From SpSt-539 sp964549445 (GTDB lineage: Bacteria > Planctomycetota > Phycisphaerae > UBA1845 > UTPLA1), in NCBI GenBank assembly GCA_964549445.1, contig CAZJVS010000012.1, positions 1 through 64,000 of the forward strand: a stretch of DNA of 64,000 nucleotides, written 5' to 3'. The notes beneath the pieces were generated by a model. The model worked only from the letters and a program-made list of their open reading frames with translations, did not search any database and was not told the DNA's origin. Position numbers and translations under genes: made by a program. This document shows positions 37,076-45,339 of the stretch, one piece after another (the first letter of the stretch is position 1; every line of letters begins with the position of its first letter).

Positions 37076-37864
37076 TCACAGACTCGACCCGATCGCACCT
37101 CGCATCCACGTCACCCGCTCCGACAGGTTCGCCGGCACGCCCCACCCCGGATTCTCCCGCGAGAATCCCCGCAGCCGCTCGATGTAATACTCGCACACAA
37201 ACCGAATCGCCTGCCGATTGCCGGACGACTCCCACTGCCCCTCCACCTGCTTCCAGAAAGCATCGTCCTGCAGGTCCCCGATAACCGCCTGCACATCCCC
37301 GCCTGCTGCCCCGCCCGAATCCGCCGGCGGCATCATCATCGCCGCGCTCGTATCCGACGACACAGGTCGTGACCGTTCAATCCGAGCAGTCTCCGGTGTC
37401 CGCGCCAGCGTGAATGTCAGCGTCGCGGGGTTCTCCGTCCCCATCTGCTTCACCGGTGTCGCCGCCGAGTTCTCGCGCCAGACTTCATACCCCTTGGCAT
37501 AGATGCGATACGAGACCTCGGTCTGTCGCTTGAACCCCACCTTCGGGGCAAAGAGAACGCCTTCCACATTCTTCGTCGCCGGCTCAATCATCGTGCACTT
37601 GCCCGCGTCCGACAGCAGCATGTGCGTGACTTCCGGCGGATTCCAATGATCGTGCGGATCATCGACCCGGTGGATCGCCTCGGTCCGCGTCATCCGCACG
37701 AACACAAACTTCCCGACCGGATGCTCCTCCGCATCGACCGCCTTGATCCACAGCGACCGCCGCGGCGCCTCGCCGTGCTGAATGCACCCCGTCGCGTTCA
37801 GCGCCGCGACGCACAGAATGAGCCCCACACCCCAAGACGCTCGTCTCTCTAGCCGAATGTTCAT
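37076..37864 (-). CDS. Lipoprotein of unknown function
   Basis: A 262-residue protein from ATG 37864 (an in-frame GTG lies two codons earlier). The N-terminus 'GLILCVAALNATGC' is a lipoprotein signal with Cys about 27. The body begins with a beta-rich domain ('RSLWIKAVDAEEHPVGKFVFVRM', 'VSYRIYAKGYEVW') that looks like a carboxypeptidase-regulatory or Ig-like fold. A linker and a helical C-terminal part ('FWKQVEGQWESSGNRQAIRFVCEYYIERL') follow. No catalytic motif was seen and I do not recognise the family. It lies alone between the rplM promoter and the App1-like gene. Confidence 0.7.
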   Translation of the reverse strand: MNIRLERRASWGVGLILCVAALNATGCIQHGEAPRRSLWIKAVDAEEHPVGKFVFVRMTRTEAIHRVDDPHDHWNPPEVTHMLLSDAGKCTMIEPATKNVEGVLFAPKVGFKRQTEVSYRIYAKGYEVWRENSAATPVKQMGTENPATLTFTLARTPETARIERSRPVSSDTSAAMMMPPADSGGAAGGDVQAVIGDLQDDAFWKQVEGQWESSGNRQAIRFVCEYYIERLRGFSRENPGWGVPANLSERVTWMRGAIGSSL

Positions 37865-37939
37865 TCGCACTGCCCGCCGCTCCCATTCTCGCCGCCTGGG
37901 TAGACCGCGCGGCCATTCTACGCGCCGCGTCCTCGCACG

Positions 37940-38869
37940 CTAATTGTCGCTCCGGTCATCCTTCCACAACGAAACCTTGTTCTGCCGGATTCGCTCCGCC
38001 AGTCGCTTCGGATCCGCCAGTTCCCTCCGATACGACTCGAAAAACCGCCGCGCATGCCGCCATTTTTCAAAAACAAGCGTGTTCGCGGGCAGCTCGCCCA
38101 GCGGCGGCTCCTCGCGAATCAACACAGACATCATCCCGTTCGCCGCCTGCGCCCGCGCGTCCCCCGTCCGATCCGCAATCCCGATCAGCAGGTTGGGAAA
38201 CCGGGCGCGCAATTCCGCCAACGCCCTCTGTCGATAGTCTGACTGATGAAGGACGTCCGCAGATCGCGCGCTCACAACGATCGCGCCGGCGGGATACTTG
38301 TGCTCCTCGAGCCAGCGCCGTGTCGTGCCATGCAAGCCGCGCGGCCGCGCCGTCAGATAAATGATCTGAAAATCCTCTGCCAGTTCCTCAAGTGCTCGAC
38401 GACTCCCCGAGATCGGATCCGACTCTGAATCCCGCCTCTTCGTCAGAAGCTCCTCGAACTCGGTGTCCGAGATCGTGTCATCGATGTCGACCGCGATAAT
38501 CGTCCGATCCCGCCGCAGTCGGAACAGTCGCCCCGTACTCTCTATCGTCTTCCCATTGACGGCGGACGTAGCCCGCACCGTCCGCAATCGCTTGCCGGTC
38601 GGCAGCGCACACTCAATCGATGCACACCCCGTGCGGTCCGTCGCTCCCGAGGTGCTCGCATCTCCGTCCAGAAAAACCTCGATTCTCGCGCCCGCGATAC
38701 CCGGCCGCAGCCCCAGCGCCCCCTCGCGCTCGACATACGCATTCAAGCGCACCGTCTTGTCGCCGTCTCCGACCAATCCGTCATCGACGCTCAACACCGG
38801 CCCACCGCACCCGGCTGCAAACAAGACGCACACAATCGGCGCTCGAAATTGACGCGCTCCGACACTCAT
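37940..38869 (-). CDS. App1-like HAD phosphatase, predicted lipoprotein
   Basis: A 309-residue protein from ATG 38869. A short lipoprotein-like signal ends 'VLFAAGC'. A beta-rich domain follows ('KTVRLNAYVEREGALG..ARIEVFLDG..CASIECALPTGKRL'). The C-terminal half is an App1/LNS2-type HAD domain with 'IIAVDIDDTISDTEF' as the nucleophile motif, 'IIYLTARPRGLHGTTRRWL' as motif II and 'FPNLLIGIADRTGDARA' as the acidic motif. Family members include phosphatidate phosphatase (App1) and related DUF2183 proteins. A lipid phosphatase role at the cell envelope is likely but unproven. No good ribosome site is visible at any start. Confidence 0.75.
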   Translation of the reverse strand: MSVGARQFRAPIVCVLFAAGCGGPVLSVDDGLVGDGDKTVRLNAYVEREGALGLRPGIAGARIEVFLDGDASTSGATDRTGCASIECALPTGKRLRTVRATSAVNGKTIESTGRLFRLRRDRTIIAVDIDDTISDTEFEELLTKRRDSESDPISGSRRALEELAEDFQIIYLTARPRGLHGTTRRWLEEHKYPAGAIVVSARSADVLHQSDYRQRALAELRARFPNLLIGIADRTGDARAQAANGMMSVLIREEPPLGELPANTLVFEKWRHARRFFESYRRELADPKRLAERIRQNKVSLWKDDRSDN

Positions 38870-38971
38870 CGGCGGCAGTATAGCGACCGTCCCAGCGCCC
38901 GCTCCCCGAATGTCGGTGGCCGAATCGCGCCTCGCCGACAATAATCCAGGTCAACGGCGCTGGTGCGAATC

Positions 38972-40282
38972 ATGAGCCCTCTCGACACGTTGAAAGCCCC
39001 CGGAAAATCCGACCCGCCGACCACTGCGCAGCAGCGACTCGACTACGTCGTCGACATGATGCGCGAGGTCAGCCGCCAAACCGACCCGCAGGCCTTGGTC
39101 CGCGAGTACGCCGCGCGAGTTCGTCGCCTCCGCCCCGTCGACCGCCAGATCTCGCTCAGCCGCCGCGAGCTCAGCCATCCCCATTTCCGCATCACGCGCT
39201 ATAGCGGCTGGTCCGAGGTCATCAATCCCTGGAAGCAGAAGGAACGCCTCCCGATCCTTTCCGGCGGAATCCTCTCCGACTTTCTCTACGGCGACGAACC
39301 GCGACTCATTGACGACTTGGCGTTCGACCCGCGCGACCCCGCCGCCTCATATCTCGACGGACAGCGCTCCCTCATCGCCATCCCACTCTACGACGGCGGC
39401 AGCGCGATCAACATGGTCGTCCTCACCAGAGCCCAGCCCGGAGCCTTCACCCTCGAATCGCTGCCCGACGCCGTCCTCCAGAGCAATCTCTTCGGCCGCC
39501 TCGCCCACAACCTGATCCTCAAGGAACAGCTCCGCGACGCCCTCCAGCAGATGGACCGCGAACTCCAGGTCGTCGCCGGCATTCAGCGCTCACTGCTCCC
39601 CGCAAAGCTGCCGAAAATCCCGACGCTCGATCTCGCCACCCACTACGAAACCTCCGCCCAGGCCGGCGGCGACTACTACGACTTCTTCCCCCTGCCCGAC
39701 AATCGCTGGGGCATCTTCATCGCCGACGTCACCGGCCACGGCACCCCCGCCGCCGTCGTCATGGCCATCACCCACGCCCTCGCCCATACGATCCCGGGCC
39801 CGCCCGACCCGCCCGGCCGCATGCTCGACTATCTCAACGAAAAACTCTGCTCGCACTACACCAACGAGAGCACGACCTTCGTCACCGCCTTCTACGCGAT
39901 CTACGACCCCAGGCGCCGCGTCCTCACCTACGCCTCCGCCGGCCACCCTCCGCCGCGCCTCAAGCGCTGCGACGATGGCACGATGACCTCCCTCAATGCC
40001 GTTAACGACGTGCCGCTCGGCGTCGACTCCGCCACGCGCTACGAAGCCGCCGACCACCAGCTCCACGTCGGCGACCAGATCATCTTCTACACCGACGGAA
40101 TCAGTGAGGCCTTCAATCCCGGAGGCGAGCAATTCGGCCCCGAGCGCCTCGATGGCGTGCTCACCTCCTGCCGCCCCGGCGCACAGGCCCTCATCCAGGC
40201 CGTCCTCGACGCCGTGAAGGATTTCACCGCCGGCCGCCCCGCCGACGACGACCGCACCCTCTTGGTCGCGAAAGTTCTCTGA
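38972..40282 (+). CDS. GAF-SpoIIE/PP2C-type serine phosphatase (RsbU-like)
   Basis: A 436-residue cytoplasmic protein. An N-terminal GAF-like domain (about 25-190; 'QRSLIAIPLYDGGSAINMVVL') senses an unknown signal. A short coiled linker ('LKEQLRDALQQMDRELQVVAGIQ', read in two parts) leads to a SpoIIE/PP2C domain with the metal-binding Asp residues in 'GGDYYDFF', 'IADVTGHGTPAAVVM', 'YTDGISEAF' and 'DDDRTLLVAKVL'. Such phosphatases act in partner-switching control of sigma factors or adhesion. ATG 38972 was chosen over GTG 38963. No anti-sigma or STAS gene is adjacent. Confidence 0.9.
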   Translation: MSPLDTLKAPGKSDPPTTAQQRLDYVVDMMREVSRQTDPQALVREYAARVRRLRPVDRQISLSRRELSHPHFRITRYSGWSEVINPWKQKERLPILSGGILSDFLYGDEPRLIDDLAFDPRDPAASYLDGQRSLIAIPLYDGGSAINMVVLTRAQPGAFTLESLPDAVLQSNLFGRLAHNLILKEQLRDALQQMDRELQVVAGIQRSLLPAKLPKIPTLDLATHYETSAQAGGDYYDFFPLPDNRWGIFIADVTGHGTPAAVVMAITHALAHTIPGPPDPPGRMLDYLNEKLCSHYTNESTTFVTAFYAIYDPRRRVLTYASAGHPPPRLKRCDDGTMTSLNAVNDVPLGVDSATRYEAADHQLHVGDQIIFYTDGISEAFNPGGEQFGPERLDGVLTSCRPGAQALIQAVLDAVKDFTAGRPADDDRTLLVAKVL

Positions 40283-40314
40283 CGGGAAGCGAACGCGCTC
40301 GATCCGCCCAATAC

Positions 40315-42327
40315 CTACCGGTCGCGCATCGCCAGCAGCCGCAGCCCGTTCGCCACGACAATCAGCGTACTCCCCTCGTGCCCAACAACCCCCATCGGTA
40401 GCTTCAGGTTGAATCCAAACGTCGCCACGATCAGCACGACGATCACGGCCAGCGCGAAGATGATATTCTGCCACACGATCCGCCGCGCCCGCCGCGCGAG
40501 CAGCACCGCGTACGGAATCCGCGACAGGTCGTCAGACATCAGCACCAGGTCCGCGCTCTCCAGTGCCACGTCCGTGCCCGCCGCCCCCATCGCCGCGCTC
40601 ACGTTCGCCGCCGCCAGCGCCGGCGCATCGTTCACGCCGTCCCCAATCATGAGCGTCGGCCCATAGCGCTCGCGCAGCCGGCCGATCGCCGCCACCTTCT
40701 CCTCGGGAAGCAGGTCTGCGACAAACTCATCCACGCCGCATTCCCGCGCGATCGATGCCGCCGCCCCGGGATTGTCCCCCGTCAACATCACGCACGGCCG
40801 CACGCCCAATGAGCGCAGCCGCGCCACGGCCGCTGGCGCCTCCGCCCGTACCGTGTCGGCCACGGCGATCACGCCCAGCCACCCGCCCGAAGTCTCGTGC
40901 ATCCCGACATCGCCGTCCCGACGAAGCTCGCGATGGAGCACCAGCGCCGTCTTGCCCTCGGCGTCCAGCCGCTTCTTCACGGCCACAATCTCGGGCGGCA
41001 TTTCCTCGCCGTGTTCGCGATACAGCCGCTCCGCCCCGATCCACACCAGGTGCCCGTCCACGCGCGCCTGCACCCCCGAGCCCGTCAGGTTCTTGAACTC
41101 CGCCAGTTCGGGGATCGCGATGCCGCGCGCCTTCGCTTCATTCACGATCGCCGTGGCGATCGGATGCTCCGACCGCGATTCCAGCCCCGCAGCCGTCGCC
41201 AGCAGCGCATCCGCATCGAATCCGGCCGGCGCACACGACGCCGGTATGACATCCGTAACCTTCAGCTTGCCGCGCGTCAGCGTCCCGGTCTTGTCAAACG
41301 CCGCGACGCGCACCTCGGCCAGCGACTCCAGGTGCGCCCCACCCTTGAACAGAATGCCTCGCCGCGCGCCATTCGCGATGGCCGACAAGATCGACGCCGG
41401 CGTCGAGATGATCAGCGCGCACGGCGACGCCACGACGAGAAGCACCATTGACCGATAGAACGCGCGATCAAACGGCGTCGAAAACAGCAGCCACGGCGCC
41501 AGCAGCGCAACCGCCGCCCCGACGATCACCAGCCCCGCATACCAACCCTCGAACTTCTCCAGAAACCGCTGCGTCCGCGCCTTCTGCGCCTGCGCCGTCT
41601 CAACCAGCTTGATGATCCGCGCCAACGTCGAGTCGCTCGCCGCCTTGCTGACTTGCACCTCCAGCGCCCCGCCCCCGTTCATCGTCCCGGCGAAAACCGT
41701 GTCCCCCTCGAACTTCTCCACCGGCAGCGATTCCCCGGTAATCGACGCCTGGTTCACATCCGACCGCCCGCCGCAGACCACGCCATCCGCCGCCAGCATC
41801 TCGCCCGGCCGCACGATCATCACGTCGCCGACGCGCAGCGCCTCCACCGCGACGCGCGTCTCCACGCCGTCGCGCATCACCGCCGCCTGCGTCGGACGCA
41901 ATTTCAGCAGCCCCGAAATCGCATTCCGCGACCGCTCCATCGCGTAGGCCTGCAGCGTGTTCGAAAGCGAGAATAGGAATAGCAGGGTCGCCCCCTCGTG
42001 CCACTGATCGATCATCGCCGCCCCAAGCGCCGCGGCAATCATCAAAAAATCGATGTTCAATCGTCCGCGCGCGAGACTCCCCACTGCCGCCGAAACACCG
42101 AACCATCCTCCGCAAATGTACGAGCAGAGATTGATGATGAGCTGCGTGCGCGCCGGCCAGCTTTGGGACTCTGCGTACAGACTCGTGACGATGAGTGCCA
42201 ACGTCGCGGCCGTGAGCGCGACTTCTGCATGCCGACGGCTCCAGCCGCGGCCCGACACGGCCCGATTCATCGGTACCGCGGCGGCCTCCGCTTTCGTCTC
42301 GATCTGCACCGGCCCTGCGCCATCCAT
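40315..42327 (-). CDS. P1B-type metal-transporting ATPase (P1B-4-like)
   Basis: A 670-residue pump. It has the phosphatase motif TGES (197-200), 'SPC' (301-303) in the transport site, the phosphorylation site 'DKTGT' (D345), 'SEHP' in the nucleotide-binding domain and 'GDGVNDAPAL'. There is no N-terminal CxxC metal-binding domain. The last helix carries 'GHEGST' (from G649), the pairing of SPC with HEG[GS]T reported for P1B-4 pumps that export Co2+, Zn2+ or Fe2+. A CadA/ZntA-type pump is the alternative. It converges on the phosphatase gene and is followed upstream by the sigma-54 regulator. Confidence 0.9.
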   Translation of the reverse strand: MDGAGPVQIETKAEAAAVPMNRAVSGRGWSRRHAEVALTAATLALIVTSLYAESQSWPARTQLIINLCSYICGGWFGVSAAVGSLARGRLNIDFLMIAAALGAAMIDQWHEGATLLFLFSLSNTLQAYAMERSRNAISGLLKLRPTQAAVMRDGVETRVAVEALRVGDVMIVRPGEMLAADGVVCGGRSDVNQASITGESLPVEKFEGDTVFAGTMNGGGALEVQVSKAASDSTLARIIKLVETAQAQKARTQRFLEKFEGWYAGLVIVGAAVALLAPWLLFSTPFDRAFYRSMVLLVVASPCALIISTPASILSAIANGARRGILFKGGAHLESLAEVRVAAFDKTGTLTRGKLKVTDVIPASCAPAGFDADALLATAAGLESRSEHPIATAIVNEAKARGIAIPELAEFKNLTGSGVQARVDGHLVWIGAERLYREHGEEMPPEIVAVKKRLDAEGKTALVLHRELRRDGDVGMHETSGGWLGVIAVADTVRAEAPAAVARLRSLGVRPCVMLTGDNPGAAASIARECGVDEFVADLLPEEKVAAIGRLRERYGPTLMIGDGVNDAPALAAANVSAAMGAAGTDVALESADLVLMSDDLSRIPYAVLLARRARRIVWQNIIFALAVIVVLIVATFGFNLKLPMGVVGHEGSTLIVVANGLRLLAMRDR

Positions 42328-42414
42328 GCGCTCGATGTTAGTCGTGAGACCGACCCGCGCGAATGCGCCGCGCCCTACTTTTTTCTCCGCCGCACCTGAG
42401 ACTGAGAATCAGAT

Positions 42415-43782
42415 TCAACTGATGTCAAACTCTTTCAACTTGCGATACAGCGTCCGCACACCGATCCCGAGTTGCTTCGCCGCACGCTCGCGGTTCCCCT
42501 TGTGCTGCCGCAGCGCCGCCTGGATGTACGCCTTCTCGATCTCCACCAGCGTCGGTGCGTGCAGACCTCCATACGCCGCCGGGATGATCTCCGTGCTTCC
42601 CCGGATCGCGGGATCCGAAATGTCATCCACGTCGATCTGCTCGCGATCCGCCAGAACCACCATGTTGTTGATCACGTTGGCAAGCTGCCGCACGTTGCCC
42701 GGCCAGTTGTAGCGCACCAGCAGTCGCACCGCCTCCGGCGAAATGCCCGTCACGTGTTTTCCGTGTTTCGTATTCGCTTCCTGGATGAAATGATGAATCA
42801 GCGGCGGAATGTCCTCGCGCCGGTCCCGCAGCGGTTCCAGGTGAATCGTCGCCTGGTTCAGCCGCCAGAAAAGGTCGTCGCGAAACTTCCCCTGCGATAC
42901 GAGATCCTTCAATACCTTGTTCGTCGCCGCGACCACGCGAACATCAACGTGGGTCGGCTTGTTACTTCCGACCCGCACAATCTCGCCATTCTCCAGCGTC
43001 CGCAGCAGCTTCGCCTGCATCGGCAACGGCATGTCGCCGATCTCGTCGAGAAACAGCGTCCCGTCGTCCGCTTCCTCGAACAGTCCGCGCCGCTCGGCGA
43101 TCGCCCCGGTGAACGCACCTTTCACGTGTCCAAAGAGCTCGCTTTCCAGCACGCCCTCCGAGAACCCCGCGCAATTCGCCGCCAGCAGTGGCTTGTTCCG
43201 TCGGTCCGACAGCGTATGGATCGCCCGCGCCACCAGCTCCTTCCCCGTCCCCGACTCCCCGTAGATCAACACCGTCAGCTTGCTATTCGCCAGCCGCCGT
43301 ACCCGCGCCAGCACATTCGTCATGCTCCCGCTGGTCGCGATGATGCCCTCCAGCGGCTCAATCTCCGTCACCTGCCGCCGGAATGCCTCCAATTCCCGCT
43401 TCGACCGCGACTGCTTTGCCGCCGCGGCGACGATATCCACAAGTGCCGCAGGACCGACCGGCTTCGACAGATAATCGAACGCGCCATGCTCCTTCAGCGC
43501 ATCGCGGGCCAGCTTCTCGTTCCCTTGGGCCGCCATGAGAATCGTCGCCGTCGTCGGGCTCAGTTCCCGCGCGCGGCGCAGCACGTCCAGCCCCGACAAC
43601 TCCCCCGGCAACTTGTAATCTGTGATCAGCACGTCCGGCTGCTTGCGTGTCAGCGACTCCACCGCCTCCTCGCCCGTCTCCACCAGGAGACACGCATGCC
43701 CCGCCTGCCGAAGCGCGTCGACAATGCGATCGCCGCCCCGCCGGTCCGCATCGCAAATCAGAATGAAGGCCGTTTCCTGCAT
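42415..43782 (-). CDS. NtrC-family sigma-54-dependent response regulator
   Basis: A 455-residue protein. The receiver domain (1-120) has the phospho-acceptor D55 in 'LITDYKLPG' and K107. The AAA+ domain follows with Walker A 'GESGTGKE' (175-182), 'GAFTGA' (222-227), which contacts sigma-54, and 'GTLFLDEIGDM'. A Fis-type HTH closes the chain ('GNRERAAKQLGIGVRTLYRKLKEF'). It should activate sigma-54 promoters in response to a sensor kinase, but no kinase gene is nearby. The targets are unknown. Confidence 0.96.
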   Translation of the reverse strand: MQETAFILICDADRRGGDRIVDALRQAGHACLLVETGEEAVESLTRKQPDVLITDYKLPGELSGLDVLRRARELSPTTATILMAAQGNEKLARDALKEHGAFDYLSKPVGPAALVDIVAAAAKQSRSKRELEAFRRQVTEIEPLEGIIATSGSMTNVLARVRRLANSKLTVLIYGESGTGKELVARAIHTLSDRRNKPLLAANCAGFSEGVLESELFGHVKGAFTGAIAERRGLFEEADDGTLFLDEIGDMPLPMQAKLLRTLENGEIVRVGSNKPTHVDVRVVAATNKVLKDLVSQGKFRDDLFWRLNQATIHLEPLRDRREDIPPLIHHFIQEANTKHGKHVTGISPEAVRLLVRYNWPGNVRQLANVINNMVVLADREQIDVDDISDPAIRGSTEIIPAAYGGLHAPTLVEIEKAYIQAALRQHKGNRERAAKQLGIGVRTLYRKLKEFDIS

Positions 43783-43841
43783 CAGGTCTCTATGATAGGC
43801 CGGTCACACGTTCCGTCGAGCCGCAAGTCCCGTCGCTCCCA

Positions 43842-44441
43842 CTACCACCGCGCTTCCAGCGCGAGAGCTGCCCTCAATCGCCGCAAATACGCCGCTCGCG
43901 ACACCTCGATCACTCCAAATTGCTCCAGATGGGGCGTCGTGAATTGCACATCCAGCAGCGTAAAGCCGCCCGCCCTCATTTTCTCAACCAACGCATAGAG
44001 CGCGATCTTGCTCGCATCGCGCTGCAGGTGAAACATCGACTCGCCGAAAAATGCCCCACCCAGCCGAACGCCGTAAAGCCCGCCGGCCAGCTCGCCCTCG
44101 CGCCACGCCTCCACCGAGTGCGCGCAGCCGAGCTCGTGCAGCCGGCAATACCCGTCGACGATTTCCGGGCTGATCCACGTCCCCTCCCCATCCAAGCGGT
44201 CGGCGCACGCCAGCATCACCTCACGAAACCGCGTATCGACCCGAATCTCAAATCGCTTTTTCCGCCAGAGCTGCCGCAGCGTCGACGACGCATGGAAACC
44301 GTCCAGCGGCAGAATCGCCCGCGGATCGGGTGAGAACCAGCGCAACCGGCCGGAAACGTCCATGGGGAACACCCCGCGCGCGTACGCGGTGATCAGCTCT
44401 TCCGGCTCCAGCTTGTACTTCATCTCGCGCGGCGAACGCAT
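43842..44441 (-). CDS. aat: Leucyl/phenylalanyl-tRNA--protein transferase
   Basis: A 199-residue Aat, which adds Leu or Phe to proteins with N-terminal Arg/Lys and marks them for ClpS/ClpAP degradation. Typical segments are 'GVFPM', 'RLRWFSPDPRAILPLDGFH', 'TWISPEIVDGYCRLHELG', 'HSVEAWREGELAGGLYGV', 'GGAFFGESMFH' and 'LLDVQFTTPHL'. ATG 44441 has GAGAG 4 bases upstream; ATG 44459 is an alternative. The gene is divergent from the redoxin gene. Confidence 0.95.
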   Translation of the reverse strand: MRSPREMKYKLEPEELITAYARGVFPMDVSGRLRWFSPDPRAILPLDGFHASSTLRQLWRKKRFEIRVDTRFREVMLACADRLDGEGTWISPEIVDGYCRLHELGCAHSVEAWREGELAGGLYGVRLGGAFFGESMFHLQRDASKIALYALVEKMRAGGFTLLDVQFTTPHLEQFGVIEVSRAAYLRRLRAALALEARW

Positions 44442-44532
44442 GTTCTCTCGTAAACTCATGTTAACAAAGGATCTCGGTTCGTGCGCCGCCTGCGCGGAAG
44501 CCGGCTCCGGCAACACGCTCCGCCTCCATACG

Positions 44533-44561
44533 TTGTGCAGGGTAGGTGCCATGCCTACAGT
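44533..44561 (+). promoter_or_regulatory. Candidate promoter for the redoxin gene
   Basis: TTGTGC (44533-44538) and TACAGT (44556-44561) are separated by 17 bases, about 85 bases before the redoxin ATG. The spacer contains the partial inverted repeat GTAGG..CCTAC. Matches are moderate. Confidence 0.33.
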
Positions 44562-44644
44562 AATCGAGTGTTAATGGTGATGATCGGTCCGGCTGGCGCC
44601 GCGTGTGTCGGTGCCCCGAACAGATTCGAGAGGAGCATCTCAAA

Positions 44645-45256
44645 ATGACCAAGCGTTGGACAATCATGGCTACTACCGCGGCGTTCGCCCTGGCGATCGG
44701 TGTCGGCGTGGCCCGGGCCGGCGATAAGCACAGCAAGGACGCCAAGCCCACGGCAGAGATTGGCAAGGCGGCGCCCGCCTTCACTCTCACCGGTGCCGAT
44801 GGAAAGACCTACGAACTCAGTAACTACAAGGACAAGGTCGTCGTCCTCGAATGGTTCAACAAGGACTGCCCGGTTTGCAGAAACTACATGGGTACCATGA
44901 AGGAACTGGCCGAAAAGTATGCCCCCAAGGGCGTCATCTGGCTCGCAGTCGACAGCACCAACTCCCGCACCGCGAAGGAGAATGCCGAAGTCGCCGCCGA
45001 GAAGAAGATCCCCTATCCGATCCTGTCCGACTTCGACGGCAAGACCGGTCACGCTTACGGCGCCAAGACCACGCCGCACATGTTCGTCATCAACAAGGGA
45101 ACGCTTGTCTATGCCGGCGCGATCGATGACAGCGGCGGCCGCGGCAAGGCCAAGAAGAACTACGTCTCAACGGCCCTCGACGAGATTCTCGCCGGCAAGG
45201 ATGTCGCGACGACCTCGACCAAGGCCTTCGGCTGCAGCGTCAAGTACAAGCACTGA
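44645..45256 (+). CDS. Secreted thioredoxin-fold redoxin (AhpC/TSA-like)
   Basis: A 203-residue protein. ATG 44645 follows AGGAG at a good distance. The signal peptide (1-25) ends 'GVARA'. A redoxin/thioredoxin-like domain has 'KAAPAFTLTGADGKTYELS' and the redox pair C75-P-V-C78 in 'FNKDCPVCRNY', and a cis-Pro-type 'TTPHMFVI'. The C-terminus has an extra Cys ('FGCSVKYKH'). It should act as a periplasmic or exported thiol oxidoreductase or peroxiredoxin-like protein. Lys codons are almost all AAG and a strong terminator follows, suggesting high expression as a single-gene unit. Confidence 0.88.
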   Translation: MTKRWTIMATTAAFALAIGVGVARAGDKHSKDAKPTAEIGKAAPAFTLTGADGKTYELSNYKDKVVVLEWFNKDCPVCRNYMGTMKELAEKYAPKGVIWLAVDSTNSRTAKENAEVAAEKKIPYPILSDFDGKTGHAYGAKTTPHMFVINKGTLVYAGAIDDSGGRGKAKKNYVSTALDEILAGKDVATTSTKAFGCSVKYKH

Positions 45257-45284
45257 TCCCTCAGCCGAAACCAAGCGCAATCAA

Positions 45285-45315
45285 GGCCTGCGGCCGATCA
45301 GCCGCGGGCCTTTTT
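45285..45315 (+). terminator. Rho-independent terminator of the redoxin gene
   Basis: GGCCTGCGGC pairs with GCCGCGGGCC (one G-T pair) around CGATCA and is followed by TTTTT, 29 bases after the stop codon. The T-run is only on the plus strand, so it serves the redoxin gene and not the convergent repeat-protein gene. Confidence 0.9.
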
Positions 45316-45339
45316 CTTGCGCTGAAATGATTGGGAGAT

